Part shown: positions 9,301-17,038 of the stretch, in pieces | Position numbering within the stretch: position 1 is the stretch's first letter | How the letters are laid out: every line of letters starts with the position of its first letter | Assembly: GCF_003323715.1 (NCBI RefSeq) | Contig: NZ_QOIN01000048.1 | Coordinates: 372,001-436,000 of the forward strand | DNA from: Streptomyces diacarni | GTDB taxonomy: Bacteria > Actinomycetota > Actinomycetes > Streptomycetales > Streptomycetaceae | Reading direction: 5' to 3' | DNA length: 64,000 nucleotides | Notes under the pieces: model-generated | Told to the model about the DNA's origin: nothing | The model's database searches: none | Seen by the model: the letters and a program-made list of their open reading frames with translations, nothing else | Translations under genes and position numbers: made by a program

Positions 9301-10461
9301 GGACGCGGTCTTCGTGGTGGCCTTGGCCTCCTCGGACGCCTTGGTCAGCACGTCCTCGGCGGTGCGGGCCGCCTGCGCCAGCTGGTTCGCCGACTCCTCG
9401 GCCGTGGTGGTGCGCGCCTTCTCGCGGGCCTCGGCGATCAGCCGCTCGCCCTCCGCCTTGGCGTCCTCGCGCACCTGCTCGGCCTCGGCCCTGATGGCCT
9501 CCGACTCCTTGGTGGCCTGGCCCACCAGCCGCGCCACCTCCGCCTTCGCGGTACGGGTGCGCTGCTCGTTCTCCGACTCGGCGTCCGCGAGCCGCCTGCC
9601 CGCCTCGTCCTCGGCCTCCCTGAGCTTGTCCGAGGCCTGCTCACCGGCCTCGCGCAGGGCCTCCTCGGCCTGCCGCATCTGCTCCTCGGCGCGCCGCACC
9701 AGCTCGCCCGACTCGCGCCGGCTGCTCTCCGCCTCGCCCGCGGTGGTGGTACGCAGCTGCTCGGCGTGCTCGGTGGCCTCCTGGGCCTGCGTGGAGGCGG
9801 CGTTCAGCAGCCGCTCGGCGTCGGCACGGGCCCGGCGCAGGATCGACTCGGCCTCGCTGCGGGCGTTCTCCGCCTCGGAGCTGAGCCGCTGCCGCGCCTC
9901 CTCGGTCAGCCGCTGGGCCTCGGCACGGGCCCGCGCCAGCGACTGCTCCGACTCCGCCCTGGTCTCCTCCATGAGCCGCCGGGCCTGCTGCTCGGTGCGG
10001 GAGCGCAGCTGCTCGGCCCAGGCGATGTTGTCGTTGACGTGCGTCTCGACCGTGGCGCGGCGCTCGGACAGCTCCTGGTCGAGCTGCTGGCGGCGGCGCA
10101 CGGCCTCGGTGTGCAGCTCGGACTCCAGCCGGGACTGCGCCTCGGCCTGGTCCTGCAGCAGCCGCTGGGTCTGGGCCCGCGCGTCGCGCAGCTCACGCTC
10201 CGCGTCGGCGCGCATCTGGTCGGCCTGGAGCTGGGCGTTGCGGAGCAACTGCTCGGCCTGCTGGGAGAGGTTGTCGTACCCCGCAGGGCGCGTGGCCAGC
10301 GCGCGGCGCGCCTCGTGCAGCTTGGCGCGCAGCACTTCGACCTGGTAGCCGAGGTCGTCGGCATGCTCGACGGCCCTCTCCCGCTCCTTCTTCAGCCGGT
10401 CCATCTCGGCCTCGAACTGCGAGAGGTGGTCGTCAGCCTCGTAGCGGTCGTAGCCCCGCAC
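6382..10461 (-). CDS. scy: Scy, giant coiled-coil polarity scaffold of the hyphal tip
   Basis: A 1359-residue protein, nearly all of it Ala/Glu/Arg-rich coiled coil of the 51-residue-repeat type described for Scy and FilP. Scy is known in S. coelicolor as the scaffold that gathers DivIVA and FilP at tips and controls the number of growth zones. I chose the GTG at 10461 because the protein then begins MRGYDRYEADDHLSQFEAEM, the usual Scy N-terminus; an in-frame ATG at 10530 would add 23 residues that look unlike the family. The repeats run from about residue 15 to 1270. The end is an Asp/Ala-rich then Gly/Ser-repeat and Lys/Arg-containing tail. A stretch near residues 880-1000 is unusual, with repeats in the style of RFDRETR, QYGAQTR and QFDQETR spaced 14 residues apart. 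Confidence 0.92.
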   Translation of the reverse strand: MRGYDRYEADDHLSQFEAEMDRLKKERERAVEHADDLGYQVEVLRAKLHEARRALATRPAGYDNLSQQAEQLLRNAQLQADQMRADAERELRDARAQTQRLLQDQAEAQSRLESELHTEAVRRRQQLDQELSERRATVETHVNDNIAWAEQLRSRTEQQARRLMEETRAESEQSLARARAEAQRLTEEARQRLSSEAENARSEAESILRRARADAERLLNAASTQAQEATEHAEQLRTTTAGEAESSRRESGELVRRAEEQMRQAEEALREAGEQASDKLREAEDEAGRRLADAESENEQRTRTAKAEVARLVGQATKESEAIRAEAEQVREDAKAEGERLIAEAREKARTTTAEESANQLAQAARTAEDVLTKASEEAKATTKTASEEAERLRREAEEEADRLRAEAHDVAEQLKGAAKDDTKDYRAKTVELQEEARRLRGEAEQLRAEAVEEGEKLRGEARRDAVQQIEEAANRAEELLGKAKADAEETRTDAATESERVRTEAIERATSLRKQAEEALERARTEAEELNSLAEEAAEQTRTEADEAARKTREEAEEAASQRKAEAETELTRLREEAEAKLAEAESGLTEARTEAERLRDEARAESERLRTEAAERARTLREQAEEEAERLRTEAASDASQARAEGESVAVQLRGEATAEAERLREEAQATADRVRAEADAAAERTNAEAAEALGAAQEEAARRRREAEELLAEAREEAHQERTQAREQSEELLASARKRVAEAQAEAERLTEEAERRAAELVAAAEETAQQVRDSVAGLREEAEEEIAGLRSAAEHAAQTVRREAREEADAARSLAEQTVSEAVTEAERTRAEAQRVSEEARTEADRLLDEAREEGAKKRTEAAEQADQLMAKAQEEADRTREEAERAGAETRSEAERFDRETREAAQLFDRETRSAAQQFDQETRSAAEQYGAQTRTEAEQYRDRTRVDAEQFGERVRAEAEQAGEETRAEAERVSGALRTEAERFDRETRAEAERYDQQTRAAAEHYDQETRAAAQQFDQETRAAAERYAEEMRAEADRLRDEAREDAAAKRTEAAEQADQLMAQAQEEALRAQATAEEQADAMVGAARGESDRLVTEARDEGRELVEKARSDADTLLEEARSDSGAIRERAEELRTRIEAEVEELHERARREAAEAMQSAGERCDKLVQAAEEQLAEAREKAEELRSEANAEAGKVRIAAVKKAEGLLKEAELKQAAMEREAQQLREEATEEAQRTVEAGQHELDLLMRRQEDINAEISRVQDVLEALESFEAPGAASSGGKDGAEADAESTAGADSGSGSGSGSGGGSGSGGGSGRGSGSGKKGGRASGANGGVTAGVGAGTTRSNGKGSEG

Positions 10462-10939
10462 TGCGCGGTCCCATCCGTCCCCTGGTAGTCGTGGAGATGA
10501 TCCGAACCCTCTCCCCGGACTTGATGACACGTCCCGACGGAAATGGTGTCAGATCGTCGGCGGAACGTGGACCGAGCCCCCAACCCGGAGACCTCGTCGG
10601 GTGGGGAGGGCCCGCCCCGGCCGTCAGGCCACTCTACCGGGCTCGGAAGCGGACGTCAGTGGTCCGTTGGTGCGGCGGGGGTTTCCCGCCGTACGGACCC
10701 CTGGGCGGGGTTCACCGCTCCTGGTCGCCGGCGTGGCCGAGGTCACCAGTTCGGGCCGTGCTTTTCCTGGGGACGGCCCCCGGATTCCCAGCCGGGCCTG
10801 GTCGCCTGGTCAGTGCGGTCCGCTCTGGGATTCGGCCGAGGTCACCAGTTCGGTGAGCACTCCGTGGCAGTCCTTCGGGTGCAGGCTGTGTTTTCCCGGG
10901 GGATGACCCCCGGGCCCCCAGCCGGGCCTGGTCCCCTGG
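10462..10939. other. Gap between scy and mce: scy leader plus duplicated mce tail
   Basis: This 478-base stretch has no gene I can support. Its right half is the 130-bp repeat copying the mce 3' end, reported separately. The left half must carry the scy promoter and leader. Upstream of the scy GTG the bases GGATGGGA give only a weak ribosome binding site, about 7 bases away. I could not identify a convincing -10/-35 pair. Confidence 0.6.
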
Positions 10940-11015
10940 TCAGTGCGGTCCGCTCTGGGATTCGGCGGAGGTCACCAGTTCGGTGAGCACTCCGTGGCAG
11001 TCCTTCGGGTGCAGG
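10741..11015. repeat. 130-bp-period tandem duplication of the mce 3' end
   Basis: Bases 10791-10885 and 10921-11015 are the same 95-bp sequence with two mismatches. The right copy is the real end of mce including its stop codon; the left copy is non-coding. The 35 bases between them (10886-10920) contain a hairpin of CCCGGGGG and CCCCCGGG. A third, degraded partial copy lies at 10741-10790, where GGTCACCAGTTCGG jumps straight into a diverged version of the hairpin spacer. The pattern reads as unequal tandem duplication followed by decay. Confidence 0.88.
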
Positions 11016-11380
11016 AAGGTGATGCGGGAGTCCATGGAGCCGCGGCGGGGCTCGTCGTAGAGGACGCGGACGCCCTTGTCGCGGATGGCCGCCGCGTCGC
11101 CGTCGACGTCGGCGGTGCCGAAGGCGATGTGGTGGACGCCCTCCCCGTTCTTGGCCAGCCACTTGGCGACCGCGGAGTCCTCCCGGATGGGTTCGAGCAG
11201 CTGGAGGTAGGAGGAGCCTCCGTCGTCCGTCCCGTTGATCCGCAGCATGGCTTCCCGGACGCCTTGTTCCTGGTTCACCTCGGTGTGGAACACCTCGAAG
11301 CCGTAGGTGCGGGAGTAGAAGCCGACGGTGGCTTCCAGGTCCCGGCAGGCGATTCCGATGTGGTCGATACGCGTCAGCAT
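10940..11380 (-). CDS. mce: Methylmalonyl-CoA epimerase
   Basis: Interconverts (2R)- and (2S)-methylmalonyl-CoA, linking propionyl-CoA carboxylation to the B12-dependent mutase. The 146-residue protein is one VOC/glyoxalase-fold epimerase. IDHIGIA (His7), VHHIAF (His83/84) and GVLTELVTS (Glu134) supply metal ligands and acid-base residues, and the FLHPKDCHG motif is typical. I start at the ATG at 11380 because MLTRIDHIGIA is the family N-terminus. An upstream in-frame start at 11437 would add 19 basic residues. AGGAG lies 16 bases before the ATG, so a TTG two codons earlier is possible. It is divergent from the thiolase gene. Its 3' end is duplicated just downstream. Confidence 0.93.
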   Translation of the reverse strand: MLTRIDHIGIACRDLEATVGFYSRTYGFEVFHTEVNQEQGVREAMLRINGTDDGGSSYLQLLEPIREDSAVAKWLAKNGEGVHHIAFGTADVDGDAAAIRDKGVRVLYDEPRRGSMDSRITFLHPKDCHGVLTELVTSAESQSGPH

Positions 11381-11477
11381 GGGCAACAGTGCAGCGCTCC
11401 TCACCCGGTTACGCAACGTGCGCACGGTCACACTCACCGACCGGTGACCCGGACAGGTACCGCTCAGTATCTTGAGT

Positions 11478-11493
11478 GGTAACCCTCGTTAAC
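11478..11493 (+). promoter_or_regulatory. Inverted operator GGTAA-N6-TTAAC upstream of the thiolase gene
   Basis: The 16-mer has half sites GGTAA and TTAAC around CCCTCG and ends 22 bases before the thiolase ATG. It contains TAAC-N4-GTTAAC, found again at 62300-62313 before the enoyl-CoA hydratase. The arrangement resembles the GTTAA-N6-TTAAC site I recall for AccR, a TetR-type regulator of short-chain acyl-CoA genes in Streptomyces. The match and role are inferred. Confidence 0.5.
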
Positions 11494-11515
11494 TTCCCCG
11501 CCGGAAGGGAACCTC

Positions 11516-12715
11516 ATGACTGCCACTCCCAGCAGCTCCACCTCCGTGATCGTCGCGGGCGCCCGTACGCCCATGGGACGGCTCCTCGGCTCGCTGAAGT
11601 CGTTCTCCGGAGCCGACTTGGGCGGCTTCGCCATCAAGGCGGCGCTGGAGCGGGCCGGAATCGGGCCGGATCAGGTGGAATACGTGATCATGGGCCAGGT
11701 GCTGCAGGCCGGGGCCGGGCAGATCCCGGCGCGCCAGGCGGCGGTCAAGGCGGGCATCCCCATGAACGTGCCGGCACTGACCGTGAACAAGGTCTGCCTC
11801 TCCGGGCTCGACGCGATCGCGCTGGCCGACCAGTTGGTGCGCGCGGGTGAGTTCGACGTCGTCGTCGCCGGCGGCCAGGAGTCCATGACGAACGCCCCCC
11901 ACCTGCTGCCCAAGTCGCGCGAGGGCTACAAGTACGGCGCTCTCGAAGTGCTCGACTCCATGGCGCACGACGGGCTCACCGACTCCTTCGAGAACATCGC
12001 CATGGGCGCCTCCACCGAGAAGCACAACACCCGCCTGGGCATCCCGCGCGACGTGCAGGACGAGATCGCCGCCCGCTCCCACCAGCGCGCCGCCGCCGCC
12101 CAGCGCGACGGGCTCTTCGCGGCGGAGATCACCCCGGTGGAGGTTCCGCAGCGCAAGGGCGATGCGGTGCTCGTCTCCGAGGACGAGGGCATCCGCGGCG
12201 ACTCGACCGCCGAGTCGCTGGGCAAACTGCGCCCCGCCTTCGCCAAGGACGGGACGATCACGGCAGGTTCGTCCTCGCAGATCTCCGACGGCGCCGCGGC
12301 CGTCGTCGTGATGAGCAAGGCCAAGGCCGAGGAGCTGGGCGTCTCCTGGATCGCGGAGATCGGCGCGCACGGGAACGTGGCGGGCCCGGACAACTCGCTC
12401 CAGTCGCAGCCCTCCAACGCCATCGCGCACGCGCTCAAGAAGGAGGGCGGCTCCGTCGGGGACCTCGACCTGATCGAGATCAACGAGGCGTTCGCCGCGG
12501 TGGCCCACCAGTCGATGAAGGACCTGGGAGTTGGCCCCGAAAAGGTGAACGTGAACGGCGGAGCGATTGCCCTGGGACACCCGATCGGGATGTCCGGGGC
12601 GCGGATCGTGCTGCATCTCGCGCTGGAGCTGAAGCGGCGCGGGGGCGGTCTCGGCGCCGCGGCCCTGTGCGGGGGCGGCGGTCAGGGTGACGCGCTGCTC
12701 GTCCGCGTGCCGTAG
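11516..12715 (+). CDS. Acetyl-CoA C-acetyltransferase (thiolase)
   Basis: Condenses two acetyl-CoA to acetoacetyl-CoA, or thiolyses it, in the cytoplasm. The 399-residue length is normal for the family. The nucleophile is Cys94 ([11 protein letters not shown]); His355 ([11 protein letters not shown]) and Cys385 ([11 protein letters not shown]) complete the active site, and the NEAF motif is present ([10 protein letters not shown]). The ATG at 11516 has AAGGGA upstream. The gene is divergent from mce and followed by meaB, so it belongs to the acyl-CoA block. An operator-like repeat sits upstream. Whether it works in fatty-acid turnover or in precursor supply (ethylmalonyl-CoA pathway) cannot be told from sequence. 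Confidence 0.93.
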   Translation: MTATPSSSTSVIVAGARTPMGRLLGSLKSFSGADLGGFAIKAALERAGIGPDQVEYVIMGQVLQAGAGQIPARQAAVKAGIPMNVPALTVNKVCLSGLDAIALADQLVRAGEFDVVVAGGQESMTNAPHLLPKSREGYKYGALEVLDSMAHDGLTDSFENIAMGASTEKHNTRLGIPRDVQDEIAARSHQRAAAAQRDGLFAAEITPVEVPQRKGDAVLVSEDEGIRGDSTAESLGKLRPAFAKDGTITAGSSSQISDGAAAVVVMSKAKAEELGVSWIAEIGAHGNVAGPDNSLQSQPSNAIAHALKKEGGSVGDLDLIEINEAFAAVAHQSMKDLGVGPEKVNVNGGAIALGHPIGMSGARIVLHLALELKRRGGGLGAAALCGGGGQGDALLVRVP

Positions 12716-12750
12716 GAAGGTCCCCTCCCCGCGCCTTCGGGTGCCGGTCC

Positions 12751-12784
12751 CCATGTCTCCGGGTATCTCCGGGTATCTCCGGGT
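12751..12784. repeat. 10-bp tandem repeat between thiolase and meaB
   Basis: GGGTATCTCC occurs twice in tandem (12761-12780), preceded by a 7/10 variant (12751-12760) and followed by the start of a fourth unit. It sits in the 175-base non-coding gap. No function is evident; copy number probably varies by slippage. Confidence 0.7.
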
Positions 12785-12890
12785 TCCGGTCCCCGCACTT
12801 CCGGTTGCCGACCCGGTTGCCTCCGGGTCGGGAGGGCGGGACTGGGGGAGAATGCCTGGTCACAGCCACAGGAACGGAGCTGTAGGAGCA

Positions 12891-13847
12891 ATGGTGGATG
12901 TCGCAGCGTTGGTGGCGGGGGCCCGTGAGGGGGCGCCGCGCGCGGTGGCGCGGCTGATCTCCCTGGTGGAGGGCGCCTCCCCGCAGCTCCGCGAGGTCAT
13001 GGCCGCCCTCGCCCCGCACTGCGGCAACGCGTACGTGGTCGGGCTCACCGGGTCGCCGGGTGTCGGCAAGTCGACGACGACCTCCGCGCTGGTGACCGCC
13101 TACCGCGCGCAGGGCAGGCGCGTGGGCGTGCTCGCCGTGGACCCGTCCTCGCCGTTCTCGGGCGGAGCCCTGCTCGGGGACCGGGTACGGATGGGGGAGC
13201 ACGCCTCGGACCCGGGGGTCTACATCCGCTCCATGGCCACCCGCGGCCATCTGGGGGGCCTGGCGTGGGCGGCGCCGCAGGCGATCCGGGTGCTGGACGC
13301 GGCGGGCTGCGACGTCGTCCTGGTCGAGACGGTGGGGGTCGGCCAGTCGGAGGTGGAGATCGCCGCGCAGGCCGACACCAGCGTGGTGCTGCTGGCGCCC
13401 GGCATGGGGGACGGCATCCAGGCGGCGAAGGCCGGGATCCTGGAGATCGGTGACGCGTACGTCGTCAACAAGGCCGACCGGGACGGCGCGGGCGCCACCG
13501 TCCGCGAGCTCAACCACATGCTGGGCCTGGGCGAGGCCCGTCGTCCGGGCGACTGGCGGCCGCCGGTGGTCAAGGCGGTGGCCGCGCGCGGTGAGGGCGT
13601 GGAGGAGATGGTCGCGGCGCTGGACAAGCACCGCGGCTGGATGGAGGAGCACGGGGTGCTCGCCGAGCGCCGGGCCGCGCGGGCCGCGAAGGAGATCGAG
13701 AACATCGCGCTGACGGCGCTGCGGGAGCGCATGGGCGAGCTGCGGGGCGGCAAGCGGCTGGACGCGCTGGCCGCACGGGTGGTCGAGGGTTCGCTGGACC
13801 CGTACGCGGCCGCCGACGCACTGGTCGAGGGCGTCACCGAGGGGTGA
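12891..13847 (+). CDS. meaB: MeaB-type GTPase, chaperone of B12-dependent acyl-CoA mutase
   Basis: G-protein chaperone that loads and protects adenosylcobalamin in methylmalonyl-CoA mutase. The 318-residue protein has Walker A GSPGVGKST at 54-62, the switch segment DVVLVETVGVGQSE and the guanine-specificity motif VNKAD, in the order of the MeaB/ArgK family. The start is the ATG at 12891, with GGAG 5 bases upstream; the open frame extends further left only through low-quality sequence. It follows the thiolase gene with a 175-base gap. Its client could be methylmalonyl-CoA mutase elsewhere in the genome; isobutyryl-CoA mutase, whose large subunit is encoded 11 kb away, is a second possibility by inference. 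Confidence 0.93.
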   Translation: MVDVAALVAGAREGAPRAVARLISLVEGASPQLREVMAALAPHCGNAYVVGLTGSPGVGKSTTTSALVTAYRAQGRRVGVLAVDPSSPFSGGALLGDRVRMGEHASDPGVYIRSMATRGHLGGLAWAAPQAIRVLDAAGCDVVLVETVGVGQSEVEIAAQADTSVVLLAPGMGDGIQAAKAGILEIGDAYVVNKADRDGAGATVRELNHMLGLGEARRPGDWRPPVVKAVAARGEGVEEMVAALDKHRGWMEEHGVLAERRAARAAKEIENIALTALRERMGELRGGKRLDALAARVVEGSLDPYAAADALVEGVTEG

Positions 13848-13880
13848 GGCCCTGGCCGGCCCGACGGCGCGGATACGGCA

Positions 13881-13915
13881 GGGCGGGCGGGTGACCTGAT
13901 GTCACCCGCCCGCCC
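13881..13915. terminator. Bidirectional terminator between meaB and the PepSY gene
   Basis: A perfect 15-bp inverted repeat (13881-13895 with 13901-13915; GGGCGGGCGGGTGAC and its complement) with a 5-base loop sits midway between two convergent genes. Confidence 0.85.
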
Positions 13916-13950
13916 TCGTCCGTCCGTGTGACCTGCCGGGGTCCGGCGGA

Positions 13951-14658
13951 TCAGTCGTCGTCGCCCTGGTCGCTCTCGTGGTCGAGCACCTTGCCGGAGG
14001 CGCCGTCGAGGACGAGTTCGTGCTCGGTGCCCTGCTTGTCGACGGTCTCGGCCTCCCAGTGGCCCTTGGCGGCGCCGTCGTCGGCGTCGTCCTCCAGGCT
14101 GACGGAGGTGACCGTGCCGCCCTTGCCCGCGTCCGCGGCCTTCTTGCCCACCTCGGCGGCGTCGAGCTTGGCGGCACGGGCGACGGAGCGGTCGTCGTCC
14201 TTGTGGGTGTCCACGCGGTTGGTGACGACGTCGCCCTTGGTGGCGTCGATCTTCACCTCGTGCCACTTGTTGTCCTTGCCGAGGACGTCGGCCTCCCACA
14301 CGAGCGTGTTGTGGTCGGTGTCCAGCTCCAGCTCGGTGATGCTGCCGGGGACCTCCTTGAGCACGGACTGGGCCGCGCGGGCGAAGGAGACGTCCGCGGC
14401 GCCGGTGTCCTCGGCCTTGTCTGCGCGGTCGCCGTCCTTGCCGTCGGCGGCGCGGTCGTCCCGGTCACCGCGGTCGTCGTCGTGACCGTCGCCCCGGTCG
14501 TCGTCGTGTTCGGCCGAGCGGGTGTGCGACTGCGACGAGGAGGCCGGCTTGCCTTCGGCGCTGTCGCCGCCGCTGCCCGCGACCCCGAAGGCGGTCGCCG
14601 TACCACCTCCGACCAGCGCGGCCGCGGTGACGGTGGCGATGATGACCTTGCGCTTCAT
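13951..14658 (-). CDS. Secreted PepSY-domain protein
   Basis: Exported protein of 235 residues. It has a clear signal peptide (MKRKVIIATVTAAALVGGG then TATAFGVAGS), a 60-residue Asp/His/Arg-rich spacer, and two PepSY-like repeats of the pattern GSITELELD...WEADVLGKDNKWHEVKIDA and GGTVTSVSLE...WEAETVDKQGTEHELVLDGASG. PepSY domains occur in protease propeptides and in small envelope proteins next to two-component systems. This gene is divergent from just such a pair (14784-16938), so it is probably a regulon member or a signal input. The highly charged spacer could bind metal; that is only inference. Confidence 0.85.
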   Translation of the reverse strand: MKRKVIIATVTAAALVGGGTATAFGVAGSGGDSAEGKPASSSQSHTRSAEHDDDRGDGHDDDRGDRDDRAADGKDGDRADKAEDTGAADVSFARAAQSVLKEVPGSITELELDTDHNTLVWEADVLGKDNKWHEVKIDATKGDVVTNRVDTHKDDDRSVARAAKLDAAEVGKKAADAGKGGTVTSVSLEDDADDGAAKGHWEAETVDKQGTEHELVLDGASGKVLDHESDQGDDD

Positions 14659-14723
14659 GACGTTCGACTCCTCGGTTCGTGGGCTGCTCTCGCTTTCGAT
14701 GACTCCACGGTGGCCGACCGTTG

Positions 14724-14760
14724 CTGAACGTGAGCTGAAGCTACCTGAAGCCCTCTTCAG
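14724..14760 (+). promoter_or_regulatory. Direct-repeat box upstream of the response regulator
   Basis: CTGAA begins at 14724, 14735 and 14745 (spacing 11 and 10 bases), followed by an inverted CTTCAG at 14755-14760. Tandem half-sites one helical turn apart are typical targets of OmpR/PhoB-type regulators. The box lies in the 125-base divergent region, 24 bases before the regulator ATG, so autoregulation and control of the PepSY gene are likely. Confidence 0.55.
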
Positions 14761-14783
14761 CCGCGATTTGGCAGGCTGGGCGC

Positions 14784-15482
14784 ATGCGCCTGCTGATCGT
14801 GGAGGACGAGCGGCGACTGGCCCGGTCGCTCGCCGGGGGCCTGACGGCCGAGGGCTTCGCCGTGGACGTCGTGCACGACGGCGCGGAAGGCCTGCACATG
14901 GCCGTCGAACACGAGTACGACCTGATCGTGCTCGACATCATGCTCCCCGGCATGAACGGCTACCGGGTCTGCGGTGCGCTGCGCGCCGCGGGCGACGAGA
15001 CGCCGGTGCTGATGCTCACCGCCAAGGACGGCGAGTACGACGAGGCCGAAGGCCTCGACACCGGCGCCGACGACTACCTCACCAAGCCGTTCTCCTACGT
15101 CGTGCTGCTGGCCAGGGTCCGCGCGCTGCTGCGCCGCCGCACCCGGGGCGCCAGGGTCGCGCTGCGGATCGGCGAGCTGACCGTCGACCCGGCGGCGCAG
15201 CGGGTGACCGTGGGCGAGCGCGAGGCCGAGCTGACGGCCAAGGAGTTCGCCGTGCTCGAATACCTGGCCACCCGCGCGGGGGAGGTCGTCTCCAAGGCGG
15301 AGATCCTCGAACACGTGTGGGACTTCGCCTACGAGGGCGACGTCAACATCGTCGAGGTGTACGTGAGCGCGCTGCGGCGGAAGCTGGGCGCCGGCTGGAT
15401 CACCACCGTGCGCGGCGCCGGCTACCGGCTCCAGAGCGAGGCGGCCGGCGGCCGCAGGGACGGCGGGCGACGCGATGCGTAG
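14784..15482 (+). CDS. Response regulator, OmpR/PhoB family
   Basis: DNA-binding response regulator of 232 residues. The receiver domain (1-120) has the acidic pair in IVEDE, the phospho-acceptor Asp51 (LIVLDIMLPG), the switch Thr (MLTAKD) and the conserved Lys in YLTKPFSY. The C-terminal winged helix (about 130-225) contains LTAKEFAVLEYLATRAGEVV and ends with the standard TTVRGAGYRL. Its last 8 bases overlap the kinase gene, so the pair is co-translated. The upstream CTGAA repeats suggest autoregulation. A divergent PepSY secreted protein is the likely target. Confidence 0.95.
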   Translation: MRLLIVEDERRLARSLAGGLTAEGFAVDVVHDGAEGLHMAVEHEYDLIVLDIMLPGMNGYRVCGALRAAGDETPVLMLTAKDGEYDEAEGLDTGADDYLTKPFSYVVLLARVRALLRRRTRGARVALRIGELTVDPAAQRVTVGEREAELTAKEFAVLEYLATRAGEVVSKAEILEHVWDFAYEGDVNIVEVYVSALRRKLGAGWITTVRGAGYRLQSEAAGGRRDGGRRDA

Positions 15483-16938
15483 GGCGTCCGTACGCCTGCG
15501 CGCGGCGCTGGGCGCCACGCTGGTGGTGGCGCTCGCCCTCATCGCCGCCGGCTTCTTCGTCGTCTCGGCGCTGCGGGGCGGGCTCGCCGACACCGCCCGC
15601 CTGAACGCGGAGAATTCCGCTCGCGGCACGGCGGCGCAGCTCGCGGGCGTACCCGAAGGCGGCATCCCGGACGTCGACGGCCTCGACGGCGACGACCCCG
15701 TGCAGGTCGTCGACGCGGACGGAAAGGTGCTCGGCGCCAGCGACCCCCTCAAGGGCCGCGGCCCCGTGGCCGACTTCGCCCGCGCGGACAAGCCCGGGAG
15801 CCACTCCGACGGCGGCTCGTCGGACGCGGACGGCGGCGTTGAAGGCGACTCCGACGGAGACGAGGTCGACACCGACAGCGAGGATGAGACCCGCACCTTC
15901 CCCGTGGACGACGACGGCGAGGTCACCTACGACAAGGACGACATCACCGGCTCACAGGAGTTCAGTCTCGCCGCCGTCCAGGGCCGCACCCGGGCAGGCA
16001 CCCCCGTGACCGTCTACGCCGGTGTCTCCCTCGGCGCCCAGCAGGAAGCCGTCTCCACGGTGACCCGCTCCATGCTGTTCGGGCTGCCCGTGCTGCTCGT
16101 GGTCGTCGGCGGCGTCACCTGGCTCGTCACCCGGCGCGCGCTGCGGCCCGTGGAGGGCATCAGGCGGGAGATGAGCGCCATCACCGCCAGCACCGACCTG
16201 ACGCGCCGCGTGCCGGAGCCCGACGCGCGGGACGAGGTCGCCCGCCTCGCTCGCACCACCAACGAGACGCTCGCGGCGCTGGAGGGGTCCATCGAGCGCC
16301 AGCGGCGGTTCGTCGCCGACGCCTCCCACGAACTGCGCAGCCCCATCGCCTCCCTGCGCACCCAACTGGAGGTCGCCGCCGCGCACCCCGAACTCCTCGA
16401 CGTCGACGGCGCTGTCGAGGACACCGTACGGCTCCAGGCCCTCGCGGCCGACCTGTTGCTGCTCGCCCGGCTGGACGCGGGCGAGCGGCCCGCCGAAGGG
16501 CGCGTCTCCCTGGCCGCGTTGGTGCGCGAGCAGGTGGGGCAGCGGCCCCGCGACCCGCACCCGCTGCGCGTCGCCGCCCTCGACGAGGGGGAAGTGCGCG
16601 GCTCGGCGGCCCAGTTGGGGCGCGTGCTGGGCAACCTGCTGGACAACGGGCAGCGGCACGCCGCCGCGCGGGTCACCGTCGAGGTGCGGCGGGAGGGCGG
16701 GGACCTCGCGCTGGCCGTCAGCGACGACGGGGAAGGGGTGCCCGAAGCCGAGCGGGAGCGGATCTTCGAGCGGTTCGTGCGGCTGGACTCGGCGCGGTCA
16801 CGGGACGAGGGCGGCGCGGGGCTGGGGCTGGCCATCGCCGCGGACGTCGCCGAGCGGCACGGCGGCACGCTCGGGGTGGACAGCGCGCCAGGCGGGGGCG
16901 CCAGGTTCGTGCTGAGGCTGCCCGCGGCGGACGACTGA
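15475..16938 (+). CDS. Sensor histidine kinase
   Basis: Membrane sensor kinase of 487 residues. The first transmembrane helix is about residues 13-33. An extracytoplasmic domain follows with an unusual Asp/Ser/Gly-rich acidic stretch (about 100-150), which could sense cations or cationic peptides. A second helix (about 198-220) leads to HAMP, the phospho-acceptor region DASHELRSPIASL with His285, and the ATPase domain with N (NLLDNGQRH), G1 (DDGEGVP) and G2 (GGAGLGLAIA) boxes. It is partner to the regulator it overlaps. The stimulus is unknown. Confidence 0.94.
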   Translation: MRRASVRLRAALGATLVVALALIAAGFFVVSALRGGLADTARLNAENSARGTAAQLAGVPEGGIPDVDGLDGDDPVQVVDADGKVLGASDPLKGRGPVADFARADKPGSHSDGGSSDADGGVEGDSDGDEVDTDSEDETRTFPVDDDGEVTYDKDDITGSQEFSLAAVQGRTRAGTPVTVYAGVSLGAQQEAVSTVTRSMLFGLPVLLVVVGGVTWLVTRRALRPVEGIRREMSAITASTDLTRRVPEPDARDEVARLARTTNETLAALEGSIERQRRFVADASHELRSPIASLRTQLEVAAAHPELLDVDGAVEDTVRLQALAADLLLLARLDAGERPAEGRVSLAALVREQVGQRPRDPHPLRVAALDEGEVRGSAAQLGRVLGNLLDNGQRHAAARVTVEVRREGGDLALAVSDDGEGVPEAERERIFERFVRLDSARSRDEGGAGLGLAIAADVAERHGGTLGVDSAPGGGARFVLRLPAADD

Positions 16939-17038
16939 GACGGAAGGAGCGGCGCCGCCACGCCGCCGCCTCGTCACCGTGTCACCGCTTCAGCCGGGCC
17001 AGACCGCGAGAATCGGCGACAGGGGCGGGCCGGGGTCC

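Noticed and set aside
5305-10461. Periodic DNA in filP/scy considered as CRISPR or other repeat array
   Set aside because: The periodicity follows coiled-coil heptads and codons, with no identical repeats and no spacers.
6718-10488. A 1256-codon open frame on the plus strand opposite scy, Leu/Gly-rich
   Set aside because: It is the mirror of the Ala/Glu/Arg codons of scy; such antisense frames stay open in 70%+ GC DNA. No ribosome site or family likeness.
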